From assembly GCA_009739215.1 (NCBI GenBank), contig VSJF01000006.1, forward strand, positions 1,922,001 to 1,986,000: DNA of 64,000 bases. Reading direction: 5' to 3'. The DNA comes from Floccularia luteovirens. Lineage: Eukaryota; Basidiomycota; Agaricomycetes; Agaricales; Squamanitaceae. The position numbers and the translations under genes were made by a program. The notes beneath the pieces were generated by a model. It did not search any database. It saw nothing but the letters and a program-made list of their open reading frames with translations, and was not told the origin of the DNA. Of this stretch, positions 1 to 11,106 are shown piece after piece; position 1 is the first letter of the stretch; every line of letters begins with the position of its first letter.

Positions 1-2182
1 GATGATTTAATCACTCCAAGGAGTTGATGACGATTTTTGAACACCCAGAAATGGAGATATGGACTATTGCCTTAAAAAGCAAATCCATGACAATAACTCT
101 CACTTAAAAAATCCAAAATCTGAAACAAGCAAATTTACATCATAAGATAAGATCCACCCATGATGGCTTTGAGTTATCTCACCCTCTCACAAACATTTGA
201 TTTTCTATTAAATCCGATATCCAAACATTAAACTTAGGGAAATATCTAAGACAATTGGTTGAGAACTTAGTTGATTGCTTGACTAAAATATTACTTGTCA
301 CAAAAAATTCTCCCAATTTGTCCCAAGGACACCAACATCCTAATCCATAGGAGAGTCTGATGAGACTCCTATCCACTTTAGTCTTCCAACAGGAATATCA
401 GTGCTATATCAAGCTGCAGATATGGATATAATTCACATAAAATAAATTGCTAGAGTAATCCAGGTTGAGACATAAAAAGCTCCCTAGTCACGAAAGTGAT
501 TTATGATATGGTCGCATAAAACCTCTGGTTTAATTACTGGATTCAGGTTTCAGAGTCCATTGACAAGGAATTTACCAGTAAAACCACTCTGGAAATAGGC
601 AAAGAAACGGCATCCTGTCCTTTCCAGCCAACCTTGCTCATACTAAATGTTGACTCCCTGATAATATTACTAGGAGATGGATTTTGTATTTACAATGAGC
701 CTACTAGCTCAGGATGAGGGGTGAACAGACTTTGCACTTGTAGCTCTAAGTGTGATAATTAAAGCTTTGCATTGTCAATATTTTCACCATTTGGTCCACA
801 CCATTTTTATGCAAATCTAAGTCATTAGTTCTTGATGCATATAGAGAAATTCACACTACTCTATTTTGCTCGAATGAAATGTTTACTGGATAAGATACCT
901 ACACCAAGGTTGAGGATGATAAGAAGAACAAATGATGCAAGTGACTATGTCTGATAGTTACAACAAATGCATGACTCTATCACCAGATATCTCACACTTC
1001 AAAGAAGCTACTAAACTTCTAAGATATGCTAGAAGAAATCAAAAGATATGACATCAAGGACGCAAAGAAAGTAAATCTTTATGCAGCTGATTACTATGAA
1101 GTGCAAAAGAAATACTTGATAGATTATTGATGAGATCTTGACTCTCATAATCTAGTATAAACATGTCTGTCTTGTCGCCTGTGAGAGGTTAGTTGACTAT
1201 GACTTAATTGTCCAGACATTGAGTCTTCTCCTAGACTCATAAACAAGAAGTTAAGAGAATCAGAAAGTAAAGATCTATAAGACCTAGATTGAGATTGATG
1301 CCAATGATGTTACTCCATCTCCACCATCAGAGGTGTTAAAAGGCTCACTTAATTGTTGAGATAAATCTCATCTCTCTAGACCACCTTAAAAAATCTTGAA
1401 ATCAAGTCTTATTGGTAAAAGCTATATCCAATCCAGAAAGACTTTAAAAACAACATAGCAAATTAGTGCTAAAGACTATAAACCAACGAGTTGAAATCTA
1501 GTCAATACTTGAAGATAATACCTAATAATACTAGGGTTAAATCTAGCTGCAGATTTTAAGAAATGTATCAAAAACAAACAGGGCATTGGAGGTCCATAAT
1601 CCTTGTAAGCCTCACTCAAAGCATTTTTAGCCTTATAACACATGGCGCGATCATAGATATTACATCACTTGCTTGCCTAAAATAAAAGTGCACTCTGAAA
1701 CTCTATGAGGTCACCCAACAGGTGCTGACATGCTTGAATTCTTGCTTGACTTTATCACAAAAATCACAAACTCATATTGAGATTCTCATTCAGTGGATTA
1801 AGCTGATTAAATCACTTTTTATTGTCTTAAATCCTTTTTCTAAGAGTGAAGCACCACTTACTGCTCCCTGGACTATTGCACTACTGATTTGATCACACTT
1901 GCTTGATAAGACACAAAGCTAGCTCTGCTTGAAGACACATTTGCAGGTCACTGAAATACTTTGCACCTTGCTTGAATATTTGCAGACTTGGCTTGCATCC
2001 TTTTAACCCAGTTGCACTATGAAAAATTCCAAACACTCATATATGCTCATCTTGCTGATTCAATCGCAGACTAGTAGCACTAAGCTTAGGTGATCTGGTT
2101 GCTGACTTAAATACTTCATATTATTCACTTAGGACCTAAATGATTCAAGTATTCTCATCACATAGTGTACTAAGTGAAGGGG
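1..2182 (+). mobile_element. decayed internal part of a copia-type LTR retrotransposon (3' end, partial)
   Basis: There is no open reading frame of useful length, and stops occur in all frames. Two things point to a retroelement. A purine tract (2172-2182, aagtgaagggg) ends exactly where an LTR-like sequence begins with TG, as a polypurine tract does before a 3' LTR. Around 260-320 a + strand frame reads ENLVDCLTK, which resembles the ENLADCLTK found near the C-terminus of copia polyproteins. The distance from that motif to the LTR (about 1.9 kb) is long, so part of the stretch may be other insertions. The element continues off the left edge. Confidence 0.4.
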
Positions 2183-2472
2183 TGTATTGTGACAGCATGA
2201 TCACATGATGGATTACATAATTCATCAGGTGATGAGTCAGATGATATGTCATATGACTACACTCACATATGCCCCATGCCCTATGCATGGACCATTAATG
2301 TAAATATGTACATACAGCTAGAACTGTATATAAGGACACTCTTATGCAGAATAGATCCCTTGTCCTATTCTATAGGTAGTAGTAGTAAGACTAACCATAA
2401 GATGTGAACCAAGTAAGCACAAGGTAAGGCTTGAGTCTCTCCACTGTGTCACACACACATGGCTGCTCAACA
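2183..2472 (+). repeat. 3' LTR of a copia-type element
   Basis: The sequence starts TGTATTGTGACAGC and ends GCTCAACA. It contains a TATATAAGGAC promoter-like block near 2327 and shares ordered blocks with the solo LTR at 2784-3146: the ATGTCATATGAC box, TATATAAGGAC, CCTTGTCC, GGTAGTAG and the GCTCAACA end. It follows a purine tract directly. The base run after it (gtatc) matches the expected position in the WD40 pseudogene it interrupts. The two LTRs are clearly diverged, so they come from different insertions of related elements. Confidence 0.62.
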
Positions 2473-3175
2473 GTATCTGGTTCATCTAGTTGATTATCGA
2501 TGTCTTTGGTTGATAGTGTCAGAAGGGAATTAGTTTCCCATGTAAGAATGTGGTATCATACCTTCCAGCTACAACTTGTCTGAGATCCAAACATTCTGAC
2601 GTGTAGCAACTCGATCATATTTTGGTATGTTAATGTCCCATGAGCAGTTGTGTGGTTTGGGTATTCAGAGTAGCAGTGTCTCTGCCCTCTGATGAAGAAG
2701 CTAACTTGACCCCGTCAAGTGACCATACAATGGTCACTCAACAGGGTCAAGTTTGAAGTCAAGGATCTCAATTTTGTGAAATCTGTTGCAACAGCAACTA
2801 TCATGTGAAGGATCACATGATTCATGTAATGTGATATGTCATATGACCTAGTCATGTGACTCACTCATCATATGCTTTATATGTCACGTGCATTATGACT
2901 AAGCATGTTCTTTGATGTTCTACAACATTCTACAAAGAACATGTGACTTATAGAACTATCTAGCACAGACCACTATTTACAAATATGCACATATAGTAAA
3001 TCTGTATATAAGGACCTTGTACTTCATACTATGCCCCTTGTCCAATTTATTGGTAGTAGTCAGTATTAGCCTGTAAGCACAACAAAGTAAGCTCTAAGGT
3101 AAGGTAGTTCCACTCCACTGTGTGTAACACAGGGTACTGCTCAACAAAATCATGTCGCTGCTACTCGCGATCGAA
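2473..3175 (-). pseudogene. WD40-repeat pseudogene fragment, split by a solo LTR
   Basis: 2473-2783 aligns base by base with the WD40 part of the STAND gene at roughly 5485-5950 (the same order of landmarks: gattatcgatgtctt, agaagggaatt, gagatccaaac, ctgacgtgta, gtatggtttgggtat-like, tgatgaagaagc), with many substitutions and gaps. The match resumes after the solo LTR at about 3147-3175 (atgtcgctgctac against atgtcgtcgctac). It is therefore a dead paralogous copy of an NLR-like WD40 region in the same orientation. The copia element at 1-2472 sits at its other side. No reading frame survives. Confidence 0.72.
2784..3146 (+). repeat. solo LTR, copia type, with 5-bp target duplication
   Basis: The 363-bp element starts TGTTGCAACAGC and ends GCTCAACA. 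The five bases before it (2779-2783, aaatc) are repeated directly after it (3147-3151, aaatc), the 5-bp target duplication typical of copia integration. A TATATAAGGAC block lies near 3003 and a CCCCTTGTCC block near 3034. The flanks join up to give continuous WD40 pseudogene sequence, which independently confirms the boundaries. Confidence 0.85.
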
Positions 3176-3750
3176 CATTATGATCAAGAATCAGTCTCTG
3201 ATCACAATGTTTGATCTCGTAGAACTTGTGCCCATACATAGAAGGATACATAGATTGTATATGCAAAGCTTGTAATGTGCAACGCCTATTGTCTTCTCTT
3301 GTCCTCGCATGCATCCTGAAGCTAAAATGTGATAGGTGCCAGTGAAACCTCAGCCTCATCAATCATCATTTGCCATTTGCCGTTTGCTGTCTTCATAACT
3401 TTCAAGAATGCTTCAGGGTGTACACTCCTACAACATCAATCGCATTGATGATGGGATGCCGTTGTTTCACACAGAAAATTTTGGGAATTTTAGCCCAATC
3501 AATGCCCTCTCCACCTCAGATCACTTGAACTAGATTATCTCGCCAACAGTGATGAGTACCAAGAAATGATTGAATTTACCAAAAATAAGATAGTAGAATT
3601 ACTTCTTATCAGCATAGCAGTACAACAGCTCATTACCCCTTATCAAAATTAGAAGACAATCCTCCAATTCGTCATTCCTGGTTTCCTTTTTTTTTCTTTC
3701 TAAGAATGTTGCTCATAGCTTTTCATCGCTGTCACTATTGCATATTGTAG
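3176..3750. other. non-coding gap with a short FunK1 kinase scrap
   Basis: No gene. On the + strand around 3178-3225 the sequence translates approximately as IKNQSLITMFDLVE, matching the FunK1 motif SIKQFLIAMFDLVE found in every kinase copy of this window. It is a fragment of fewer than 60 bases. The rest of the gap is unrecognised. Confidence 0.45.
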
Positions 3751-4850
3751 TTATGGACTGCGTTGATGTCTTGAACTTGGAGGTGCCGAAGAATTGATCA
3801 AATTTAAGCGGTAGAATCCTGGTAGGTTGAAGACGGAGGGAGCTCCAGTTAACAAGATATCATCTGTCAGCTCGTAGAGTTCTTTGAAAAGAAGGCGCCG
3901 CATAAACTCGTGTGCATGCATTTGAAATGACGGCGGAATATCGAATAAATCAAGTCGTCTCAAAATAAGTTGACATCTGCACCAGCATTGGGCACAAGTG
4001 CTGGAATTCAGGGTGGAGTGCAGAACTGAGGCCTTTTATTCCGGTGAACCTAGGATCCTCCCCCTAGCTTATTCATCATCAGGTACTTGAGCACATCAGA
4101 ACGCGCAGTTACAGCTTCATCTGGCCGGTCCTTGGCAGATTCGGGAGTGGCTTGGATGAGAAAGAAGAACATGATCCAAAACACAGACTCGATATCGTGC
4201 TGAGGTCCTTCGACCAAATTAACTTTCGTGTCGAGTTCTTTGTCATTGATTTCATTCCAGAATTTCCCCCACTTCCAGTTTCCCTCAGTAGGAAACAGGT
4301 CAGTATAAGCTTTAGTAGACGTTAGCGAGAATTTAATATTGGCTCCCTTACTGAGGTACCGTATAATGCGACGACAATTTGACCGGTCTTGCGCGATGAA
4401 CAGAGTACACTCACAGGGATTTCATTTTCAACCTGTGGGTTCTTTGTATTGCTAAGGTCCAGAGATAACTCAAAGTCAATCAACCCGAAACTTGAATATG
4501 CCAGCTCATCCATTCCTGGATAGTCGTATACCCTGCACAACTTTTTGCAAATACTTTTATATGTGACTGCTTGATCGTTTGCAGGAGTCAGCACATCAGC
4601 ACCAAACATACGTGGTTCCAGGATGATACCGCTGAACGATATGTCCCGATGAAGTACTTGATGCTTGAGTCCCATCACACGCAGTACTATCAATCACCGA
4701 CACACTCCATCAGTAAGACAAGCAAAAAGAAAACACTACATACGCACGTTCTATGAGATCAAACATTGTAATCAAGATTTGCTTGATACTTTTGCAGGAT
4801 GACAGTGACGCTCCGATTATTGTTCTCATCGCAAGAGTAAATCTTTTGTA
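3751..4850 (-). pseudogene. FunK1-type fungal kinase, N-terminally truncated copy A
   Basis: In reading order on the minus strand: a CKSIKQILITMFDLIE stretch (about 4755-4830), the catalytic-loop region VLHRDISFSGIIL (4322-4693 frame), the LIDFELSLDLS magnesium-loop region, a GKFWNEIN...HDIESVFW block (about 4140-4300), and a C-terminal HAHEFMRRLLFKELY block (3751-3963). The family's catalytic loop needs HRDxxxxN; here the Asn is replaced (SGI for GNI). The N-terminal third seen in copies B and C is missing. Several frame changes remain after allowing for the usual introns. Probably dead. Confidence 0.75.
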
Positions 4851-5279
4851 TCAACTTTTGGCTAGTGAATATTGGATTCTTGGGTTGCAACTTGGTACTT
4901 AGCAAGCAAATAATCAATGCTCACATGGGAAAAAAATGATGTCGCGCATATACGAGCACGAATATATGTTTAACACGTTTATTTAAGTAACCGTAGGTTC
5001 AAACACTCTATAACAGGTATGTATAGTATACTGTTGTAGCACTACAACTAATATTGCACATATCTGACTTTTTTATGTCATGTCATGAATCCTCCTTGTC
5101 ATGAAATTTTGTTTAATTAAGGGTTTTTTTGACTAATAGCCGGTGCCCAAATTTGTTTTCGAAACATTACACTCTGTGGAGTAAGTGCTCAAAAGACAGT
5201 CCTAATGAGACAGTTGTCGGTTGTGCTAATACGTGTACATAGTATGAATACACTTAGACATCTGGATGTAGATATACAA
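4851..5279. other. intergenic, nothing recognised
   Basis: AT-rich stretch between a kinase relic and the 3' end of the STAND gene. I see no gene, RNA or clear repeat here. Confidence 0.5.
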
Positions 5280-8200
5280 CTACTCAATTGAGGAAGACTT
5301 CATAACCAATCTAGTCTCGCCTTCGTGATCCAAAAACTCAAGTTTCCCAGTAGAACGCTTGATGGTATAAGGTGGTTCATGTTTTGCCACCCAGACAATC
5401 CTCCGCCCATCCTGGGCACATACCCAACCTTGAGGGTCGACATGGTGTACTAATCTGAGAGCATCGAAGGGTTCATGAAACGTGATAGTATGTGGTTTAC
5501 AATGTAGATTATCGATGTCTTCGGGTGAGAGTATCGGAAGGGAATTGGTGTCCCACATGAGAATGTCACCATCGTACGTCCCAGCTACGACTCGTCCGAG
5601 ATCCAAACGTACATCTGTGCCCCAAATGTCCTGACGTGTAATGAATTTAGCGACCCGATCATAATTTGGTGTATTGATGTCCCATATGTAAAGAACCACT
5701 GTATGGTTTGGGTATCCACAGATATCTGTGACGAGAGAAAGCTGATTGGCAGTAAATCGTAGAGACTTGATTAAAAAGGTTTTTGCATTCAAGAGAGCAA
5801 TCATGGTCTTCGTTTTGGTGTCCCATAACAACGTCTCTGAATCTGATGAAGAAGCCAATTTGGACCCGTCTAGTGACCACACAACTCGTCTGACGCTGCA
5901 GTTGTGACCATCGAGCATCGCGATTCGGCGTTCAAGTTTGAAATCAAAGATCACGATTTTGTGGGATGATGTCGTCGCTACCTGTTGTCCGTCAGGCGAG
6001 AATGTCGCGCGTGAGTGAGATGATGGAATTTGTCGTTTTCCGATGATGTTGTCAGTGTCCAACTTCCAGGTGATGATATCATCAACAGAGCGGGTGACAA
6101 GCATTAGGCCATCTCCAGAGAATTCTACTCATTCAACACAATTATTATGACCAGTCAGTTTATTGAGAAGTAGACCTGTCTGAACATCCCAAACACAAAT
6201 TGTTTCGTCATCACCACTGCTAGCGACCCTCTGTCCGTCAGGTAAAAACACCGCACACCTGACCCAATTTGAATGGCCCTTCATCAGGTGAATCTCTTCT
6301 GCAGTTGTTCCATCGCATATACAAACTGTTTGGTCAATCCCACAACTGACAAGGTGCGAGCCATTTGGTGACAATGCAATGCTCCAAAGACAATCACAAT
6401 GTGGTTTAGCTATGTTCGAGAAAGCTTGTGGCTTGTCATCAAAGACCATTCTGGAGTACGGCTGATACAGGAGCGTGTTGGGTGAGAATAGGGATAGGGC
6501 AGAGATGTACACGTGCAGCGGTGCTTGAGATATAGTTGAGCTGTATGAATGAAGAAGCCATATGGCGTGTTTAATCGTTCTGCAAATCATGGAATGCAAA
6601 CCATCCTTGTCATGGCTCTGAAGCATGCAACAATCCATGAAACATTAGAACGGGTAACTTATCAACCAGAGCACTCACTGAAATGTGTTTATTAAGGAGC
6701 TGTAGTGATGCACACAATCTCTCCTCATCAAGGCATCCTATAACACTCAAGAGCTCGATCCAATGAAACAAATGTTCAGACAAAAGCTGATGGAGTTTGA
6801 TTATCAAGGTGTCGGTCAGGTGTTCGATGTCCAGTAGATATGTCATCCAATTCACAGCTGTGTATTGTAGATCTTTCGGTATGTGCTTCTTGATGAGCCG
6901 AGTCAAATCGTTGATTCTAATGTCCAGGAGGAACGTTGTCAGTAATCCATGCATACTATCATTGTATCGTAATGATCCATTCAACCTGTCCAAGCATGCT
7001 TCAGCTATACCACAGAGACCCTGTTCGACGTATGGTATATGTCCAATGCAATGCAGTTCGTTGATTGAGGAGTCGGCAGGAACGTCATGTAAACTTGCAG
7101 CCTTACAAGTGGCAGGAGGTAATATTATAATTCCTAATCCACGTGCGATGTGACAGATATCTCCAATATTCCCAGTGCCCCGCACCACAAGAGAAAAGAC
7201 GTAGTCGGTCCCTAAAAGAAAGAGAGTATGGAATAGTACGGTGCAAGATGGCGTACTGGGATTTGAGTTTAATGCTTGGAAGATGCTGGCAAGCAACTGG
7301 TTTATTGAGTCCTGTAGTGTCATGGGAAGCATTTGTGCCAAAAGGATATCGATGAACCTGCTCAAATGTGCCTCGGTGGATGAGAGCTCTAGAGCCTTAC
7401 AGGCTACAGAAGTCCATATTTCATCCCCTCCTGCCCGCCGCAAGAGCTCATGCTTTATTTTTTCTATTCCGTACTCTTCGAAAGCCGGTAATCGTACAAC
7501 CTGGGGATTGTTCAATATCTTCCTAATTAAAGTCTCGTTTTTCTCTAGATTTGGTAGTGTGTGGTGGCAAAAGTGGTTTAATGGCATAAGAGTATATTGA
7601 ATGTCTCGTTTCGGACGCAGTGTGATTAGAAAACGTAAGTTTGGAGGGAGCCTAGTCATCAGTGACTCATTTTTGAAAATTGACAAGATGCGAAAACGGT
7701 CTTCTACATCTTCACATCCATCGAGGCCATCAATGATAATAACGACTGGTCCCACCATCTCCAAGTTCTCTAGAGTTGTAACAATCAACTCGTCAAATTG
7801 TCGTCCTATATCTGCCAGAGCAACATCTGGGCTATTGATTAACCCACTCATTCTTTGTTTGATTGCCGGGTGGAACTCGGCTAAGTGTCGTATAATTGTA
7901 CCACTTATCCTCTGGGAGTTTCGGTTTCCGATCCCGCCATGCAAGAATATTCCGCACCCTAGTCGCCCCTCCTTAGAAAAGTGTTGCGCGATGAAGTGGG
8001 CAATTGATGATTTGCCACTCCCTGTAGGTCCAAGTAAAAGGAAGGCACGTTTGATATTCTCATTACCAGCGGCCCAGTTGAGGATGTTATCAATAACAGG
8101 ATCACAATAGGTGCCTCGCATTGCAGCCAGATCTGGATCGAAAGCCGTCCGTTCAAGGCTTGGAAAGCGATTAAGATATGTTTGGATTTCTGTTAAACAA

Positions 8201-9523
8201 AAATAAAATTAAACTGTGTTACTCAAACCACCATTATACATACCAATGTTTGTCACCCTCTCTAATATTTGAACAGAAATTAAATTCGTTTGTAGGCTTG
8301 TGCCCAATATGAGCTCGATCCTCAACTGATCAAATACCGATTGATACTGAATGATCATTGCATCAACCTCTGATACTATGTTCACCATAGCACGTTGGAC
8401 TAGAGGACAATTTCATGTCAATATAAATCACAGAGATATACTGGTACGAACCAAAGGAATATGTCTCGTAATATTTGCGGATGAAATAAGCACATTCAGA
8501 TGTCTGATTCAGGAGTTTTTTAACTGTCTTTTCAAAAGACCTTATCTTCTCCAATGATTCGCCATCCCGTAACCAATCGTACAGTTCCGTAAGTATACAG
8601 GCAAGGCTGCCGATCCTCTCATCACGGACAATCTGATCGTTGATGACCTTGTATTGATGATGGTTAGTCAATAACATATACCTTTCCAAATGGGAATAAA
8701 TGCCTTTATAACGACTGAGACAGCAGTCACTGCTACTTTCATCTTATAATCGATCAAGGTGCATCGATGAGGATGGTGACTACGACAGTAAGGCTTGTAT
8801 GACTCACTTCTGCCATGTCACTGGCAACTAGGCAGAAAGACTGTAGGGAAACTAAAAAACGCCTCCATCTTTCACTAATTATTTGGAATTCCGGGCCAGG
8901 TGTCTGAAATTCAGCAATAGTACTATTTCCACTGATGGACGACGAAATCGCAAGACTGTCAACTTTGAATCGTAGCGTTATTGTGCAATCTTTCTTCTGT
9001 GGCGATCTTAGGCGAACCACATCTAGGGCATAGATGGCATCTGAACAGCTTACATCAATGTTGTCCTAGGGGAGCGAAAAATTCAATCATTACCATCATT
9101 TTGACATAGAGTATCCCCAATCTGCACAACTTTTCTGGTCTCGCAAACAATATGATCTGCTTCAGAACTTCCGGTATGTGTACAATACACTTTAATTTGT
9201 AAGGTAGATGAGGTAGTCGCATCACTGTATCAAATGCAATCATTTAGATTTATCGCATCCTGACAGGTAGGTAATACATACAACTGAAAAATTTCCCCCC
9301 AAGATGGCGATTTGTTTCCTTTTGTTGAAACTGTTGATTTTTTCTCCGCGTCATCCACCTTGACAACGACATAATATGCTGCGCTTGAAATCATGTGTAT
9401 GTTCGGTAAATTATTGCTTCTCAGGACGGTTACTATCAGGAGGTGTGGGTAACGAGACAACGAACATGAACAGATGAAGTGGTGAATTACCGTTGATGAT
9501 GAATTTTGGGGTGCTTTATACAT
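5280..9523 (-). CDS. C2-NACHT-WD40 STAND protein (NLR-like), with one in-frame stop
   Basis: Likely a cytosolic immune-type or self-recognition NTPase of the fungal STAND class. Exons (minus strand): 9282-9523, 9094-9224, 8808-9040, 8713-8742, 8452-8647, 8244-8399, 6679-8189, 5280-6617; they join in frame to 1279 codons. Order: a C2-like domain (LIVTVLRSNNLP, PSWGEIFQF), a helical linker typical of agaricomycete NLRs (VRDERIGSLA), a NACHT domain with Walker A GPTGSGKSS (about residues 383-391) and Walker B VVIIIDGLDGC, then WD40 repeats (ICVWDVQTG, LLWDTKTKT, ILMWDTNS). Codon 996 (6129-6131) is TGA inside a WD40 repeat, yet the frame stays open for 282 more codons. The mutation is therefore recent, or it is a sequencing error; if real, about half of the repeats are lost. 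The start Met is the least certain point. Confidence 0.82.
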
Positions 9524-10019
9524 GAAGTTAGCAAAAAGAATAGAATGTGAGTGAAGAGCACTTGCTATTTGACAATTTGCATTTAGGATGCTGAATTCAT
9601 TCTCGGATTGATGGTAGGCCAAGAAAAAGGGTGTTAGTAGTGTGCAAGTCGATTCGGGGCCGAGGTAGTTGGATGTATTGGAAGTTGAAAGGGAAAGTTG
9701 ACGAGAACGGTCATGAGAAAGGGAGAGAGATGCCCCAAGGAGACAAATTGAAAATAAGGACAAAGTTCACGCAATGCCGTAAAGGTGATCACTGTGCTTG
9801 ACATGGGAAGATGTTACCGATGGTGATCTCCCTGATTAACTGGTTGAAAAAGTGATTTATCTCTCTAAACAAAAGAATCATTGATGGAGTTGTGATGACC
9901 CTACTATGATATTTGATTGGCATCGGCGTGGCATAACAGACAGACAATAGTTGATGATAAAGCTGGTTGGGTGGTTCCAAAGCATTGTCGCTTCCTATTC
10001 TTCCCCCGGGTATGTGGGC
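9524..10019. other. intergenic, upstream of the STAND gene
   Basis: Probable promoter region of the STAND gene. An open frame continues upstream of the chosen Met (to 9763) but has no domain signal, so I left it out. No other feature seen. Confidence 0.4.
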
Positions 10020-10760
10020 TCAGACCAACCGGGCCACTCGTCGGAGCAACTTGATAAGGAATCGTTCAAGATGAACTTCCATCTTCGCACGATTGAACAG
10101 ACTGAATGTTTCTAATCCAAAATTAATAATCTGACGAAGTCGACATGCCAACCACCTACGGAGATTCCGTCTTGAACCTGCAAGTAGTGTTTCGCCAAAA
10201 CAATGTACGTAGCCCCAGAATGATATTGCCAGGTGACACATCCCGATGAAGTACTTCATGCATGAGGCACTTCATCAGGATATGAAGGGTGTCAAACACA
10301 ATCCATCATTAAGACAGACAACAAAAACCATATATATGCGCACGTCCTACGGTAGAGATCGAACATTGCGATCATGAACTGTTTGATACTTTTGCAGGAC
10401 GATAGAGGCGCTCCAATCGTTCTTATAGCAAGTGTGAACCTTTCATATTTCCTACTTTCCATGCTGTGGGGCTCAACAGAGTCAGGTGCGGTTAAGTCAG
10501 GCAAGAGAATTGGCAGGCCAGGAATATAGCCCCTTGAATAGGTTGTTGATAACAGTGTCCTCGGGGAACTTAGTTGTGCAGAATTCCTACATCAGTGCTT
10601 CAAAAGAAATGACGTGTCATTTGAGTACCGGCTGCAATCATCCCTTCTGACGAGTATCACCATCTTCATTTCAGCATCCTTATATTCCACTAACAGTTCT
10701 GGTTGACATGTAAGCGTTGTATGAATAATCGGTCTACAATGAACTTCTCTCCATTCCTCA
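10020..10760 (-). pseudogene. FunK1-type kinase, heavily degraded copy F
   Basis: On the minus strand 10292-10504 carries YERFTLAIRTIGAPLSS and CKSIKQFMIAMFDL, the FunK1 segment just before the catalytic loop. Downstream near 10200-10270 a damaged catalytic-loop region can be recognised at DNA level (cgggatgtgtcacctgg for HRDVSPG). Upstream, 10560-10760 keeps N-lobe pieces at DNA level. Frames are broken throughout. A relic, not a gene. Confidence 0.65.
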
Positions 10761-11106
10761 GATGTGAGAGTTGGTAGACCAACAAAATAGATTATAGCGA
10801 AATCTGGTTCTATATATTCATCGAGATTGTTTCGGTTATCAGTAAATGAGGTGAAGCTAGGCGAGCTGCGAGTCCAGTTTCATTAATTTTGGGTTATTGC
10901 TAACAGGATGTTGAGTTTGGTTGGTGTCATCAGTCATCATCCATAATCGGATCTGTGGTTTTCAAGAAGTAGTATACATATTATCTATTGTGAGCATTGT
11001 GGGGTACCACCGTGCCATTTATACAAGTCAACCTTCCGGATCATCTCCCCAATAGCGGCATGCTATCTGGGAAACATATAATTCAATTGAGGATTAGGCA
11101 GTGAAC
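10761..11106. other. intergenic, nothing recognised
   Basis: No gene seen. It separates kinase relic F from copy B. The region may hold further unrecognisable kinase sequence. Confidence 0.4.

Noticed and set aside
6797..8110. + strand open frames opposite the NACHT domain
   Set aside because: Antisense shadows of the minus-strand NACHT exon; no family motif.
8640..8720. Apparent second disruption in the STAND gene linker
   Set aside because: An intron at 8648-8712 joins AVTAVSV to VINDQIVRDERI, as in other fungal NLR linkers.
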